Numbered from the stretch's first letter, positions 1 through 8,830 are shown. The stretch is DNA of 60,460 nucleotides from Galactobacter sp. (GCF_022712295.1 NZ_JALAGT010000111.1:1-60460), one strand, 5' to 3'. Numbers and translations: made by a program. Notes: generated by a model not told the origin, from the letters alone.

Positions 1-2
1 AT

Positions 3-1358
3 CTGCAGGAACGTGTGGACACCCAGGACACCCTCTTCGCCGCGCTCGCCCCCGCCGGCCCGGATGCCTCCACCCTCGCCGCCGAATACCGCCGCCAACT
101 CGCAGCCCGGTCACGAGCAACGGACGGCGCCCCCGCCCTCGACGGCCGCAGACTCTGGCTGCTGGCAGGCCTCGACTCGGCGGGCGCGCTCGCCGCCGCC
201 GAGATGCACCACACGGGCATTCCGTGGGATCGATCCACGCATGAGCGCATGCTGACCGAGGCCCTGGGGCAACGTGTCCCCGAGGGGCAACGTCCCGCCC
301 GCCTGGAGGCACTCACCAACAGCATCCGCACCTCCCTGGACGCGCCCCAGCTCAATCCGGACTCCCAGCCGGACCTGTTGCGGGCCCTGCACCGGGCCGG
401 GATCGAGGCCACCAGCACCCGGAAATCGGATCTGGAACAGCTTGCCCACCCGGTGATCGCGGACGTGTTGGAGTACCGAAAACTCGCCCGCCTGCATGCA
501 GCCAATGGTTGGGCCTGGCTCGACGCGTGGGTGAAGGACGGGCGCTTCCACCCCACTTACGATGTCGCCGCGGTGGTCTCCGGGCGTTGGGGCGGCCACG
601 GCGGCGGGGTACAGCAGCTGCCCAAGGAGATCCGCTCGGCCGTCCGGGCCGATCAGGGACACACCCTGGTGGTGGCGGACGCCTCGCAATTGGAGCCCCG
701 TGTGCTCTCCGCGGTGAGCGCCGACCGCGCCTTGGCGGCCGCCGGCGACGGTCACGATCTCTATCAGGGCATCGCGGACCTCGCCTTCGGCGGTGACCGA
801 AAGGTCGCCAAGGTCGCGATGCTCGGGGCCATGTATGGCGGCACCACCGGCATCTCCGCCCAGATGGCGCCCCGACTGGCTCACGCCTTCCCCACTGCAA
901 CCGCGTTCCTGGAGTCAGCGGCCCGCACGGGCGAACGCGGCGGCGTGGTCGCCACCTGGTTGGGCAGGGTCTCCCCGGCTCCGCGCGAAATGCCCGACGA
1001 CGCGGACGGCTCCCGCGGTTCCTCACCCGACGCGGGCGCCGCGCGCGCCAGATCTGCGGCACGGGCGCAGGGGCGCTTCACACGAAATTTCGTGGTGCAG
1101 GGCAGCGCCGCAGAGTGGGCGGCAGCGTGGCTGGCCACGCTGCGGACCCGACTGCATCGCGCCGTGCCGCAGGCACGGCAGGTGCTCTTCCTGCACGACG
1201 AGATCATGGTGCACACGCCCACTGAGTCCGTCGCGATCGTCGAACAGGTGATGAAGGACGCGGCCTCCGAGGCCTCCACACGGCTCTTCGGAGGCCTGCC
1301 TGTGCAGTTCCCCGTGGACGTGGGGCACGGCCAGGACTACGCCACGGCCAAGGGGTAG
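3..1358 (+). CDS. Family A DNA polymerase (3'-5' exonuclease/polymerase type), 5' end clipped
   Basis: Template-directed DNA synthesis. The polymerase fold is recognisable: motif A region VVADASQLEPRVLS, motif B-like KVAKVAMLGAMYGG and motif C FLHDEIMVHTP with the HDE catalytic signature. It resembles the small stand-alone actinobacterial 'bifunctional 3'-5' exonuclease/DNA polymerase' proteins, which are somewhat longer. The frame stays open to the window edge, so the N-terminal exonuclease-like part lies outside. The GTG at 15 is therefore probably internal rather than the true start. The gene ends 5 bases before the convergent NUDIX gene. Its role (repair or accessory synthesis beside PolI) is inferred from family. 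Confidence 0.85.
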   Translation: MQERVDTQDTLFAALAPAGPDASTLAAEYRRQLAARSRATDGAPALDGRRLWLLAGLDSAGALAAAEMHHTGIPWDRSTHERMLTEALGQRVPEGQRPARLEALTNSIRTSLDAPQLNPDSQPDLLRALHRAGIEATSTRKSDLEQLAHPVIADVLEYRKLARLHAANGWAWLDAWVKDGRFHPTYDVAAVVSGRWGGHGGGVQQLPKEIRSAVRADQGHTLVVADASQLEPRVLSAVSADRALAAAGDGHDLYQGIADLAFGGDRKVAKVAMLGAMYGGTTGISAQMAPRLAHAFPTATAFLESAARTGERGGVVATWLGRVSPAPREMPDDADGSRGSSPDAGAARARSAARAQGRFTRNFVVQGSAAEWAAAWLATLRTRLHRAVPQARQVLFLHDEIMVHTPTESVAIVEQVMKDAASEASTRLFGGLPVQFPVDVGHGQDYATAKG

Positions 1359-1363
1359 CCGCG

Positions 1364-2059
1364 TCAGAAGCCGGGCACGGGGAACTCCCGCTCCCGATCC
1401 CAGTCCTGGTCCCAGCCCAATTCGGTGAGCAGGGAGGAGACGATCCCGGCGGTGAACCCCCACAGCAGCCCCTGATCCAGCCGGAAGGCGTCCATCACGA
1501 GCGTCATCCCACGCCGCTGCAGGCGGGTGACGCCGCGGACGGCCGGGTCCACCAGATCCGCCACGGGAGCTCGGAACACCTGCGCGGACTCCCCCAGATC
1601 CACCACGCCGATCGGGCTCTGCCGCTCCCACCACCCCAACACCGGGGTGACAGCGAAGCGAGAGACGGTGGGGGCCTGCGGGAGGACCCCCAGGATTCTG
1701 ACTCCGTCCGGATCCAGACCGGTCTCTTCCTCCGCCTCCCTCAGTGCCGTGGCGACCACGTCAGCATCGCCCGGATCCGCGCCTCCGCCGGGGAAGGCGA
1801 TCTCTCCGGCGTGATGGCGCAGGGTGTCGGCGCGCAGGACCAGCAGCAGGTCGAGGTCTTCCGGCACCACGCCCGGTCTGTTCGTCTTGGCCGGAACGTC
1901 GTCCAGCACGCCGAAGAGCACCAGTACCGAGGCCGAGCGCAACCCTTCATGCCCGGAGGTTGCCGGCCGCATCCGTTTGGCGTAGCCAGGCGTTCGGGCG
2001 GGGTCCTCCCGGTAGGACCTGGCCAGTCTCGTCAGGTCAGCCAGCGCGTCCACGCTCAT
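1364..2059 (-). CDS. NUDIX hydrolase, CoA pyrophosphatase type
   Basis: 231 residues. Likely hydrolyses CoA or CoA esters to phosphopantetheine and 3',5'-ADP. The centre carries HAGEIAFPGG followed by TALREAEEETGL. This combines the NUDIX box (REUxEE) with the UPF0035-type HxGxIxFPGG signature that marks CoA-directed members. The ATG shares ATGA with the stop of upstream nth (2056-2059), so the two are translationally coupled. In M. tuberculosis a NUDIX gene likewise lies between marP and nth. Substrate is inferred from motif only. Confidence 0.85.
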   Translation of the reverse strand: MSVDALADLTRLARSYREDPARTPGYAKRMRPATSGHEGLRSASVLVLFGVLDDVPAKTNRPGVVPEDLDLLLVLRADTLRHHAGEIAFPGGGADPGDADVVATALREAEEETGLDPDGVRILGVLPQAPTVSRFAVTPVLGWWERQSPIGVVDLGESAQVFRAPVADLVDPAVRGVTRLQRRGMTLVMDAFRLDQGLLWGFTAGIVSSLLTELGWDQDWDREREFPVPGF

Positions 2060-2880
2060 GCGCCGAGTCCGTAACCGAGGGCTCTCAGCTCCCGACGGGT
2101 GTGACCCTCCACCATGAGCCGATGCAGCTCCTCACGACCGGGCGCCAACTCGTACTTCAGCAACGTCCTGGCGGTCTCAGGGTCGGTCTCCCCAGCCCCG
2201 TACGACGGGCAGAGGTCGGCGATGGGGCACACACCGCAAGCCGGCTTCTTCGCGTGGCAGATCCGGCGACCGTGGAAGATCAGGTGGTGCGAGAGCATGG
2301 TCCAGTCACGTGGTTCGAAGAGGTCCGCGATCTCCTCCTCCACCTTCACCGGGTCTGTCTGCTCGGTCCACGCGAAGCGACGGGCCAGCCGCCCGAAGTG
2401 CGTGTCCACCGTGAGCCCGGGGCGCCCGAAGGCGTTACCGAGCACCACGAAGGCCGTCTTCCGCCCGACGCCGGGCAGGGTCACCAGGTAGTCCAGCTCC
2501 TCGGGAACCTCACCGTCCCGCTCCGCGACCAGGCGACGGGAGAGCTCCTGGATGTTGGCCGCCTTGGTCTTGTAGAACCCGGTGGGCCGCACCACGTCCA
2601 TGACCTGATCCGCCGGGGCCGCGGCGAGGGCCACCGCATCGGGCCAGCGGGAGAAGAGCAGCGGGGTGACCTGATTGACCTTGACGTCCGTGGTCTGTGC
2701 GGAGAGCACGGTGGCCACCAACAATTCGAAGGGGTTCCCGAAATCGAGCTCGGGCACCGCATACGGGTAGGTGTCCGCCAGGACCCGATCCATCTTCCGT
2801 GCCCGGCGTTTACGCCCCAGGTGCGTTTCGGTGGCGTACTTCTTCGCGGCGCGTTGGTCCGGGGTGAGGCGTGCGGGCAT
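2056..2880 (-). CDS. nth: Endonuclease III (DNA glycosylase/AP lyase)
   Basis: 274 residues. Removes oxidised pyrimidines in base excision repair. Shows the helix-hairpin-helix region LVTLPGVGRKTAFVVLGNAF, followed by VDTHFGRL with the catalytic Asp. Near the C-terminus are four cysteines in CX6CX2CX5C spacing (CHAKKPACGVCPIADLC) that bind a 4Fe-4S cluster. The start is taken at the ATG ending at 2880, although the frame opens further upstream. TAGACT lies exactly 7 bases before this ATG with no Shine-Dalgarno, fitting a leaderless mRNA. First gene of an nth-NUDIX operon, divergent from acs. Confidence 0.93.
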   Translation of the reverse strand: MPARLTPDQRAAKKYATETHLGRKRRARKMDRVLADTYPYAVPELDFGNPFELLVATVLSAQTTDVKVNQVTPLLFSRWPDAVALAAAPADQVMDVVRPTGFYKTKAANIQELSRRLVAERDGEVPEELDYLVTLPGVGRKTAFVVLGNAFGRPGLTVDTHFGRLARRFAWTEQTDPVKVEEEIADLFEPRDWTMLSHHLIFHGRRICHAKKPACGVCPIADLCPSYGAGETDPETARTLLKYELAPGREELHRLMVEGHTRRELRALGYGLGA

Positions 2881-2887
2881 GCGTCCC

Positions 2888-2893
2888 AGTCTA
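2888..2893 (-). promoter_or_regulatory. Predicted -10 element of leaderless nth
   Basis: On the minus strand TAGACT is followed by 7 bases and then the nth ATG, so the transcript would start at the initiation codon. No convincing -35 hexamer is seen. Confidence 0.5.
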
Positions 2894-2958
2894 CGAGGGC
2901 CGTTCAACGCGCCAGGGGCACCGCTCACCGACCCGCGCCGCCCAGGAAAGGCCCAGCG

Positions 2959-2974
2959 TGTCCTTCGCATCACA
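2959..2974. promoter_or_regulatory. Weak Crp/GlxR-like site upstream of acs
   Basis: TGTCC-N6-TCACA matches 8 of 10 defined positions of TGTGA-N6-TCACA. It lies 33 bases (about three helical turns) upstream of a better site, measured start to start. Confidence 0.4.
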
Positions 2975-2991
2975 TCTGCAACCTTCATGGA

Positions 2992-3007
2992 TGTAACCTG
3001 ACTCACA
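2992..3007. promoter_or_regulatory. Crp/GlxR binding site upstream of acs
   Basis: TGTAACCTGACTCACA matches 9 of 10 defined positions of the Crp/GlxR palindrome and lies 52 bases before the acs ATG. acs is a known Crp/GlxR target in several actinobacteria, and a Crp-family gene lies 3.5 kb away. Confidence 0.65.
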
Positions 3008-3059
3008 AGAAGGAATCACGCACGTGTTCCCACATCGACAACGACGTCTGGAAGGACCC

Positions 3060-5057
3060 ATGGCAGAGAACCCCACCCTGGACAACCTGCTCCACGAAAA
3101 CCGCACGTTCCCCCCGTCGGCCGAATTCGCAGCCAACGCCGTGGCGAAGGCGGACCTGTACCAGAGGGCCTCGGAGGACCGCCTCGGATACTGGGCGGAC
3201 CGCGCACACGAGGCCGTCACGTGGGACACCGATTTCACGCAGGTGCTGGACGACTCGGAGGCACCCTTCTACAAGTGGTTCGCCGACGGCAAGCTCAACG
3301 CCGCCTACAACGCTCTGGACCGCCACGTCGAGGCAGGCAACGGCGACCGCGTTGCCATCTACTTCGAGGGCGAACCAGGCGACACCGTCACCTACACCTA
3401 CTCCGAGCTCACGATCGCCGTGAAGCAGGCGGCCAACGCCTTCCTCTCCCTGGGCGTGAGCACCGGCGACCGCGTCGCCGTGTACCTGCCCATGATCCCC
3501 GAGGCCGTCATTACCATGTTGGCGTGTGCCCGCATCGGCGCCGTGCACTCCGTGGTCTTCGGCGGCTTCTCCGCGGACGCCCTTCGCCAGCGCATCGACG
3601 ACGCCGAGGCCAAGCTCGTGGTCACCGCAGACGGAACCTGGCGCCGCACCAAGCCCTCCTCCCTCAAGCCCGCCGTCGACGCGGCGCTCTCCGCCCCCGG
3701 CCACACGGTGAACAACGTCCTGGTGGTCAAGCGCAACGGGCAGGACGTGACCTGGAACGACGACCTGGACAAGTGGTGGCACGACGTGGTCCCCGCTCAG
3801 AGCAAGGACCACACACCGGAGGCCTTCGAGGCCGAGCACCCGCTGTTCATCCTCTACACCTCCGGAACCACGGGAAAGCCCAAGGGCATCCTGCACACCA
3901 CCGGCGGCTACGTGGTCCAGACCGCGGTGACGCACAAGGACTCCTTCGACCTGCACCCGGAATCAGACGTGTACTGGTGCACAGCGGACGTCGGCTGGGT
4001 CACGGGCCACTCCTACATCACCTACGGCCCGCTCGTGAACGGCTCCACGGTGCTGCTCTACGAGGGCACCCCGGACACGCCGGACAAGGACCGCTGGTGG
4101 GACCTCGTGGAGAAGTACAAGGTCACCATCATGTACACCGCCCCCACGGCCATCCGTGCGGCCATGAAGTGGGGTCGCGAACACGCTGACAAGCACGATC
4201 TGTCCTCGCTGCGCGTGCTCGGGTCCGTGGGTGAGCCCATCAACCCGGAGGCCTGGATCTGGTACCGCGAGGTGATCGGCGCCAACGCCGGGGCCGGCAC
4301 CGACGGCGAGCCCGGTCCCCGAAAGGAGAACCCGGCGCCCATCGTGGACACGTGGTGGCAGACGGAGACCGGCGCGCACATGATCGCCCCTCTCCCCGGC
4401 GTCACCAACGCCAAGCCCGGTTCCGCACAGGTCGCCGTACCCGGCATCAGCGTGGACGTCGTGGACAACGACGGCAACTCCGTGGGAGACGGCGAGGGCG
4501 GCCTGCTGGTCATCCGCGAGCCGTGGCCGTCCATGTTGCGCGGGATCTGGGGCAACCCCGAGCGCTACAAGGAGACCTACTGGTCCCGCTTCGAGAACAT
4601 GTACTTCGCAGGCGACGGCGCCAAGAAGGATGAGGACGGCGACATCTGGCTGCTCGGTCGTGTGGACGACGTCATGAACGTGTCCGGCCACCGCCTCTCC
4701 ACCACGGAGATCGAATCCGCACTGGTCTCCCACGAGTCGGTCGCCGAGGCCGCCGTCGTGGGCGCCCGTGATGAGACCACGGGTGAGGCTGTGGTCGCCT
4801 TCGTGATCCTGCGCGGCGAGCCAGGGGACTGGCCCGACGACATCAACGAGACCCTGCGTCTGCACGTGGGTAAGCAGATCGGCCCCATCGCCAAGCCCAA
4901 GGCCGTGTTCCCGGTTCCGGAGCTGCCCAAGACCCGCTCCGGAAAGATCATGCGCCGCCTGCTCAAGGATGTCGCAGAGGGCCGTCCGGCCGGCGACTCC
5001 TCCACGCTGGCGGACACCACCGTCATGGATCAGATCGCCAAGACCATGAGTTCATGA
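3060..5057 (+). CDS. acs: Acetyl-CoA synthetase (AMP-forming)
   Basis: 665 residues, the normal family length. Activates acetate through acetyl-AMP to acetyl-CoA in the cytosol. Shows the adenylate-forming motif YTSGTTGKPKG, the hinge and C-terminal motif GRVDDVMNVSGHRLSTTEIE, and the C-terminal RSGKIMRR whose lysine is the conserved catalytic, acetylation-controlled residue. Start chosen at the ATG at 3060 because AAGGA sits a few bases upstream; an earlier in-frame ATG at 3024 adds residues not expected in the family. Two Crp/GlxR-like palindromes precede it, so carbon-source (cAMP) control is likely. Confidence 0.97.
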   Translation: MAENPTLDNLLHENRTFPPSAEFAANAVAKADLYQRASEDRLGYWADRAHEAVTWDTDFTQVLDDSEAPFYKWFADGKLNAAYNALDRHVEAGNGDRVAIYFEGEPGDTVTYTYSELTIAVKQAANAFLSLGVSTGDRVAVYLPMIPEAVITMLACARIGAVHSVVFGGFSADALRQRIDDAEAKLVVTADGTWRRTKPSSLKPAVDAALSAPGHTVNNVLVVKRNGQDVTWNDDLDKWWHDVVPAQSKDHTPEAFEAEHPLFILYTSGTTGKPKGILHTTGGYVVQTAVTHKDSFDLHPESDVYWCTADVGWVTGHSYITYGPLVNGSTVLLYEGTPDTPDKDRWWDLVEKYKVTIMYTAPTAIRAAMKWGREHADKHDLSSLRVLGSVGEPINPEAWIWYREVIGANAGAGTDGEPGPRKENPAPIVDTWWQTETGAHMIAPLPGVTNAKPGSAQVAVPGISVDVVDNDGNSVGDGEGGLLVIREPWPSMLRGIWGNPERYKETYWSRFENMYFAGDGAKKDEDGDIWLLGRVDDVMNVSGHRLSTTEIESALVSHESVAEAAVVGARDETTGEAVVAFVILRGEPGDWPDDINETLRLHVGKQIGPIAKPKAVFPVPELPKTRSGKIMRRLLKDVAEGRPAGDSSTLADTTVMDQIAKTMSS

Positions 5058-5085
5058 GGTGCGGGGCCTTGAGGCCCCGTTCCGA

Positions 5086-5133
5086 GCCCGACGGCCGGCG
5101 CCCTACCAGCGGTAGGCGCGCCGGCCGTCGGGC
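5086..5133. terminator. Bidirectional terminator between acs and marP
   Basis: Arms GCCCGACGGCCGGCG (5086-5100) and CGCCGGCCGTCGGGC (5119-5133) pair perfectly over 15 bp. An inner CCTACC/GGTAGG stem extends the hairpin. It lies between converging genes, and a smaller GGGGCCT/AGGCCCC hairpin precedes it at 5063-5078. Confidence 0.8.
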
Positions 5134-5150
5134 CTTTGTACGTCAGGAGG

Positions 5151-6338
5151 TCAGTGGACCTGGCACTGACCGGTGTCCACCGCCGACTCGAGGCTCTCCG
5201 CACGGTCAGCCACTCGCTTGAATTCGTGGGTGCTGAGGGCGTACCCCACGTCCTTCTTGTCAGCTGCCCTGGCGAAGACCAGGCCCTGGACCCGGCCGGA
5301 AGCGTCCAGCAGCGGCCCGCCGGAGTTGCCCTGCTCAACGTCGGCGGCGAGCTGGTAGACCTCGAGCGTGGACTCCGATTCCCCGTAGATGTCCGGGACG
5401 CTCACTCCATGCAGCGACTGCACAGCGGCGGGCAGGGAGGAGAACGGGCCGCCGCCGGGGTACCCCATGAACACGCCGGTGTCCCCCACCGCCATCCCAC
5501 GCCCCATGGGCAGGGCAGGCAGATCCAGACCGTCCACGGCGATCACCGCGACGTCACGGACCGGGTCGAAACTCACGACCTTCCCGGTCAACGCCCGACC
5601 GTCCTCCGTCTCGATCACAGGCTTCTCCACGCCCTGCACCACATGGGCATTGGTGACCACCCTGTCCTCTGCCACGACGAAGGAGGATCCGGTCTGGTTG
5701 ACGCCGCATGCCACCGCGGTACCCGTCACCCGAGCCACCGAGTCGCGAGATTCGTCGATCTCCTGGCCTTCGGCCTCCTCCGACGGCACCGCCACGTCCT
5801 CGGTGGGCGCCAGTGGGACCAACAAGGAAGGCAGGTCCACGCCACCCACCACGCTGCGAGCCTCACCGAGGATCCTCTGCGCCCCCGGCGGCGTGAACGT
5901 GCGCGCCATCGACACGATCTTGGAATCGGCGATCTGCGAGGAAACCGTGGGAAGACCCAGCGGGGTGAAGGTGAAGGACAGTGCTGCGATGGCGACCAGG
6001 GACATCCCCGCGTGGACCATGGCGCCGGCCGTACGCCCCCACCAGCGAGGCCGCGGACGGTCCAACCAGCCGCGGATCGTGGACGCCAGCGCCTCGCCCG
6101 CGCCGTGACCCAGCGTCATCAGGACGATGAAGGCGGCCACCAGACCGGCGACACGCCAGCCGGGGTGGGGAACCCAAATTGACACGAGCGGCACCGCGAA
6201 GAAGGCGGTGACCGTACCGGCCACCATGCCGATGACCCCGCCCAAGGAGACCACGAAGGACTTGCGCCACCCGGAGAATCCGTACAGGACCACGACGACG
6301 AGCAGCACGTAGTCCAGGATGTTCAAGCCGAGGAACAC
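5151..6338 (-). CDS. marP: Membrane-anchored periplasmic serine protease, MarP-like
   Basis: 395 residues. The N-terminal ~125 residues form four membrane segments of the CvpA type, and a trypsin-like protease domain follows from about residue 200. The catalytic triad is visible as H232 (TNAHVV), D262 (RDVAV) and S339 (GNSGGPL). Cysteines C211 and C392 sit where MarP of M. tuberculosis has a regulatory disulfide. MarP is needed there for acid and oxidative resistance. The start is GTG at 6338, with AGGGGA about 12 bases upstream. Divergent from crp, the same neighbour relation as in mycobacteria. Confidence 0.9.
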   Translation of the reverse strand: MFLGLNILDYVLLVVVVLYGFSGWRKSFVVSLGGVIGMVAGTVTAFFAVPLVSIWVPHPGWRVAGLVAAFIVLMTLGHGAGEALASTIRGWLDRPRPRWWGRTAGAMVHAGMSLVAIAALSFTFTPLGLPTVSSQIADSKIVSMARTFTPPGAQRILGEARSVVGGVDLPSLLVPLAPTEDVAVPSEEAEGQEIDESRDSVARVTGTAVACGVNQTGSSFVVAEDRVVTNAHVVQGVEKPVIETEDGRALTGKVVSFDPVRDVAVIAVDGLDLPALPMGRGMAVGDTGVFMGYPGGGPFSSLPAAVQSLHGVSVPDIYGESESTLEVYQLAADVEQGNSGGPLLDASGRVQGLVFARAADKKDVGYALSTHEFKRVADRAESLESAVDTGQCQVH

Positions 6339-6488
6339 TGTGCGGATCGTCCCCTTGTCGCGTCGTCAAAACCCCAGGTCAACGGACCAAGGCGTGTAGC
6401 CGTTGTGACGGCCAGGAGGTGCTCGCACTAGTCTATCCAGTGGGCTCTGTTCCCAGCATTCCGTAATGAACGCCACGCGGAAAGACGT

Positions 6489-6504
6489 TGTGGGGGTCGT
6501 CACA
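6489..6504. promoter_or_regulatory. Crp/GlxR binding site in the crp promoter region
   Basis: TGTGGGGGTCGTCACA matches 9 of 10 defined positions of TGTGA-N6-TCACA, 61 bases before the crp ATG. If CACAAT at 6520-6525 is the -10, the site overlaps the -35 region, which suggests negative autoregulation. Confidence 0.6.
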
Positions 6505-6564
6505 AGTGCAGACATGCGGCACAATGGGCTGCGAATACCAATCGATTTTTTGAACAGGAGCATC

Positions 6565-7242
6565 ATGGATATCGAGGTCCTGCGGCGAGCACCGCTGTTC
6601 GTTCACCTCAGTGACGAGGCCTTCAGCGTCTTGACGGACGAACTGACCGAAGTGGACCTCTCCCGCGGAGCTTCCCTGTTCCACGAGGGCGATCAGGGCG
6701 ATCAGCTGTACGTGATCGTGTCCGGCAAGATCAAGCTGGGCCGCACTTCTTCCGACGGCCGCGAGAACCTTCTCGCGATCCTCGGCCCCGGCGAGCTCTT
6801 CGGCGAGATGGCACTCTTCGACCCGTCACCGCGTAACGCGACCGCCACCGCCGTCTCCGAGACACGCCTGGCCGGCCTGCGCCACGAGAACCTGCGCAAG
6901 GCCATCCAGTCCTCACCGGACCTGTCCGTGCAGTTGCTGCAGGCTCTGGCCCACCGTCTGCGCCGCACCAACGACTCCTTGGCCGATCTGGTCTTCTCGG
7001 ACGTCCCCGGCCGCGTCGCCAAGGCGCTGCTGGACCTCGCGGACCGTTTCGGTCGGCCCACCACCGATGGCATCCTGGTGCCCCACGAGCTCACGCAGGA
7101 GGAACTCGCCCAGCTGGTCGGCGCATCGCGAGAGACCGTGAACAAGGCCCTGGCCGATTTTGTTCAGCGTGGTTGGTTGCGGCTCGAGGCCCGTGCCGTG
7201 GTCATCCTGGATCTCAACCGTCTGCGCCAGCGTTCCCGCTGA
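6565..7242 (+). CDS. glxR: cAMP-responsive Crp/Fnr-family global regulator (GlxR/Crp)
   Basis: 225 residues, the length of mycobacterial Crp and corynebacterial GlxR. The N-terminal cyclic-nucleotide domain contains FGEMALFDPSPRNATATA, the phosphate-binding cassette with Glu and Arg. The C-terminal winged helix contains LTQEELAQLVGASRETVNKAL as recognition helix-turn-helix. Start chosen at the ATG at 6565 because CAGGAG lies just upstream and family members begin MDxEVLRRAPLF; an in-frame ATG 99 bases earlier is disregarded. A near-perfect binding site for its own product lies upstream. Global control of carbon metabolism is inferred from orthologues. Confidence 0.92.
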   Translation: MDIEVLRRAPLFVHLSDEAFSVLTDELTEVDLSRGASLFHEGDQGDQLYVIVSGKIKLGRTSSDGRENLLAILGPGELFGEMALFDPSPRNATATAVSETRLAGLRHENLRKAIQSSPDLSVQLLQALAHRLRRTNDSLADLVFSDVPGRVAKALLDLADRFGRPTTDGILVPHELTQEELAQLVGASRETVNKALADFVQRGWLRLEARAVVILDLNRLRQRSR

Positions 7243-7255
7243 GCGCCGCAGGCAC

Positions 7256-7291
7256 AAGGGCCCCTACCGCCTCATGGCGGTAGGGGCCCTT
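7256..7291. terminator. Bidirectional terminator between crp and NUDIX gene
   Basis: A perfect 16-bp stem (AAGGGCCCCTACCGCC with its complement) closed by TCAT, between converging genes, with T-rich flank on the crp side. Confidence 0.85.
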
Positions 7292-7311
7292 TGCTCATGC
7301 CGGAGGGAGAA

Positions 7312-8211
7312 TCAGCGGGCCTTCGCGACCCCGCCGCCTTCGGCGGCCTCGACCGTGGTGACGTCCAACCACAGCCCGTCGCCTTCAGTCACCAGTTCCG
7401 GCTTGTAGGTGCTCAGCGGCCGATTCGAGGAGAGGTAGGCCACGCAACCGCGAGTGCGTTGAAGTTTGCTCAGGAAGACCTGGGTGGCCGGGGTGGCGAG
7501 ACCGGAGAGCGGGATGCCCTCGGTATCGGCAGACCCGATTTCCTCGCCCAGCCCGGTGGAGTCCGGAGCCGCTACCGGCTCCTTGACGCCGACCCAGCGG
7601 CCCCAGCGGGACTCACCGCGCTCACCGGACATCGGTGTGGACTGCTGGCCCGTGGGCAGCGCCGCCGCGAAGTACCAGGTGTCGAAGCGGAAGAGCTCGT
7701 AGTCGGCGGAGATCCACCGACCCAATGGCTTCAGGAGGTCGCTGCGGACACCCCATCCCCTGCGCTCCAGGAACTCTGCGAATCCGAGGTCGCCGTCGGC
7801 CAGTTGCTTGCGGGCGGATTGCATCTCGTCCGCAGGGGCGTCTTCCACCAGGGACAGATCGTCGGGCCCGGCCAGCAGGACGCCGGTGGCTTCGAAGAGT
7901 TCCCGCACGGCAGCGACCACCCGCCGCCTGGCTTCCACGAAGTCCGTGAACCCCAGTCGTGCGGCCCACTGGGTGGGCGTGGGACCGAACCACAGGGGCG
8001 CTGCGTCATCCTGCGCAGTGGATGATCCCCCCGGAAAAGACACAAGACCCAGCGGCGAGCGGGTGCTGCGCTGGCCCAGCCAGGTCTGCAGTCCATCGGG
8101 AGAATCCCTGATCAGGACGACCACTGCAGCTGCTCTGGGGTGACGAGGGGGACGTGGTGCGGCGGACTCGTCCAGCCACGCCCTTGCGGCGTCCTGACGC
8201 GAGGCAGGCAC
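7312..8211 (-). CDS. NUDIX hydrolase (NUDT19-like)
   Basis: 299 residues with the start assigned here. Contains LVSFPGG and VRELFEATGVLL, the arrangement of actinobacterial NUDT19-like proteins. The NUDIX box reads RELFEA where REUxEE is canonical, so one metal-binding Glu position is Ala. The start is GTG at 8211, preceded by GGAGG about 9 bases away. The open frame runs to 8415 but would then overlap ridA by 90 bases with non-family sequence. Downstream of ridA on the same strand. Substrate unknown; weakened or altered catalysis is possible. Confidence 0.75.
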   Translation of the reverse strand: MPASRQDAARAWLDESAAPRPPRHPRAAAVVVLIRDSPDGLQTWLGQRSTRSPLGLVSFPGGSSTAQDDAAPLWFGPTPTQWAARLGFTDFVEARRRVVAAVRELFEATGVLLAGPDDLSLVEDAPADEMQSARKQLADGDLGFAEFLERRGWGVRSDLLKPLGRWISADYELFRFDTWYFAAALPTGQQSTPMSGERGESRWGRWVGVKEPVAAPDSTGLGEEIGSADTEGIPLSGLATPATQVFLSKLQRTRGCVAYLSSNRPLSTYKPELVTEGDGLWLDVTTVEAAEGGGVAKAR

Positions 8212-8323
8212 GGGAAAGAGCCTCCGCAGCAGACCCGTGGGCGCAGCAGGACGCTGCGCCCGGGAGGACTCCGCTCCGGAGGCGGCCCAGGTGCGACTTC
8301 CCCAGCGGCGCCCCGCCTCAGGG

Positions 8324-8797
8324 TCAGGCGTAGGCCAGGACAAGTTCCACTTCCACAGGCGCGTCCATGGGCAGCACTGCCACGCCCACGGCGGAGCGTG
8401 CGTGCACACCGGCATCCCCGAAAATCTGACCGAGAAGCTCCGACGTGCCGTTGATCACGCCCGGCTGCCCCGTGAAATCGGTAGCGGAGGCAACGAAGCC
8501 GACCACCTTCACCACGCGGGTGACGCGGTCGAGGTCACCGAGCACGCTCTTGGCGGCGGCGAGAGCGTTGATGGCCGAGATCTGTGCAAGCTCCTTGGCC
8601 TGTTCCGCGGTGACCGTGTCCCCGACCTTTCCCGTCACGCTGAGTTCGCCGTTGACCGAGGGCAATTGCCCCGAGGTGTAGACGAGGCCTTCATGGGCCA
8701 ACGCAGGCGTGTAGGCGGCCAGCGGCTTGGCGACATCCGGCAGGGTCAGACCGAGTTCGGCCAGACGTGCCTCGACGCGGCTGGAGGATTCAGACAT
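8324..8797 (-). CDS. RidA family protein (enamine/imine deaminase type)
   Basis: 157 residues. RidA proteins hydrolyse reactive 2-aminoacrylate-type enamines and imines in the cytosol. The whole chain fits the family: TSGQLP strand, INALAAAKSVLGDLDRVTRVVKV helix-strand region and MDAPVEVELVLAYA C-terminus. This is the longer actinobacterial subgroup (Rv3678c-like) that lies beside crp and ponA2 in mycobacteria. Start supported by AGGAA upstream of the ATG. Confidence 0.88.
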   Translation of the reverse strand: MSESSSRVEARLAELGLTLPDVAKPLAAYTPALAHEGLVYTSGQLPSVNGELSVTGKVGDTVTAEQAKELAQISAINALAAAKSVLGDLDRVTRVVKVVGFVASATDFTGQPGVINGTSELLGQIFGDAGVHARSAVGVAVLPMDAPVEVELVLAYA

Positions 8798-8830
8798 GAG
8801 GGTTCCTGTTCTTTCTCGAGTGGATGAGGG

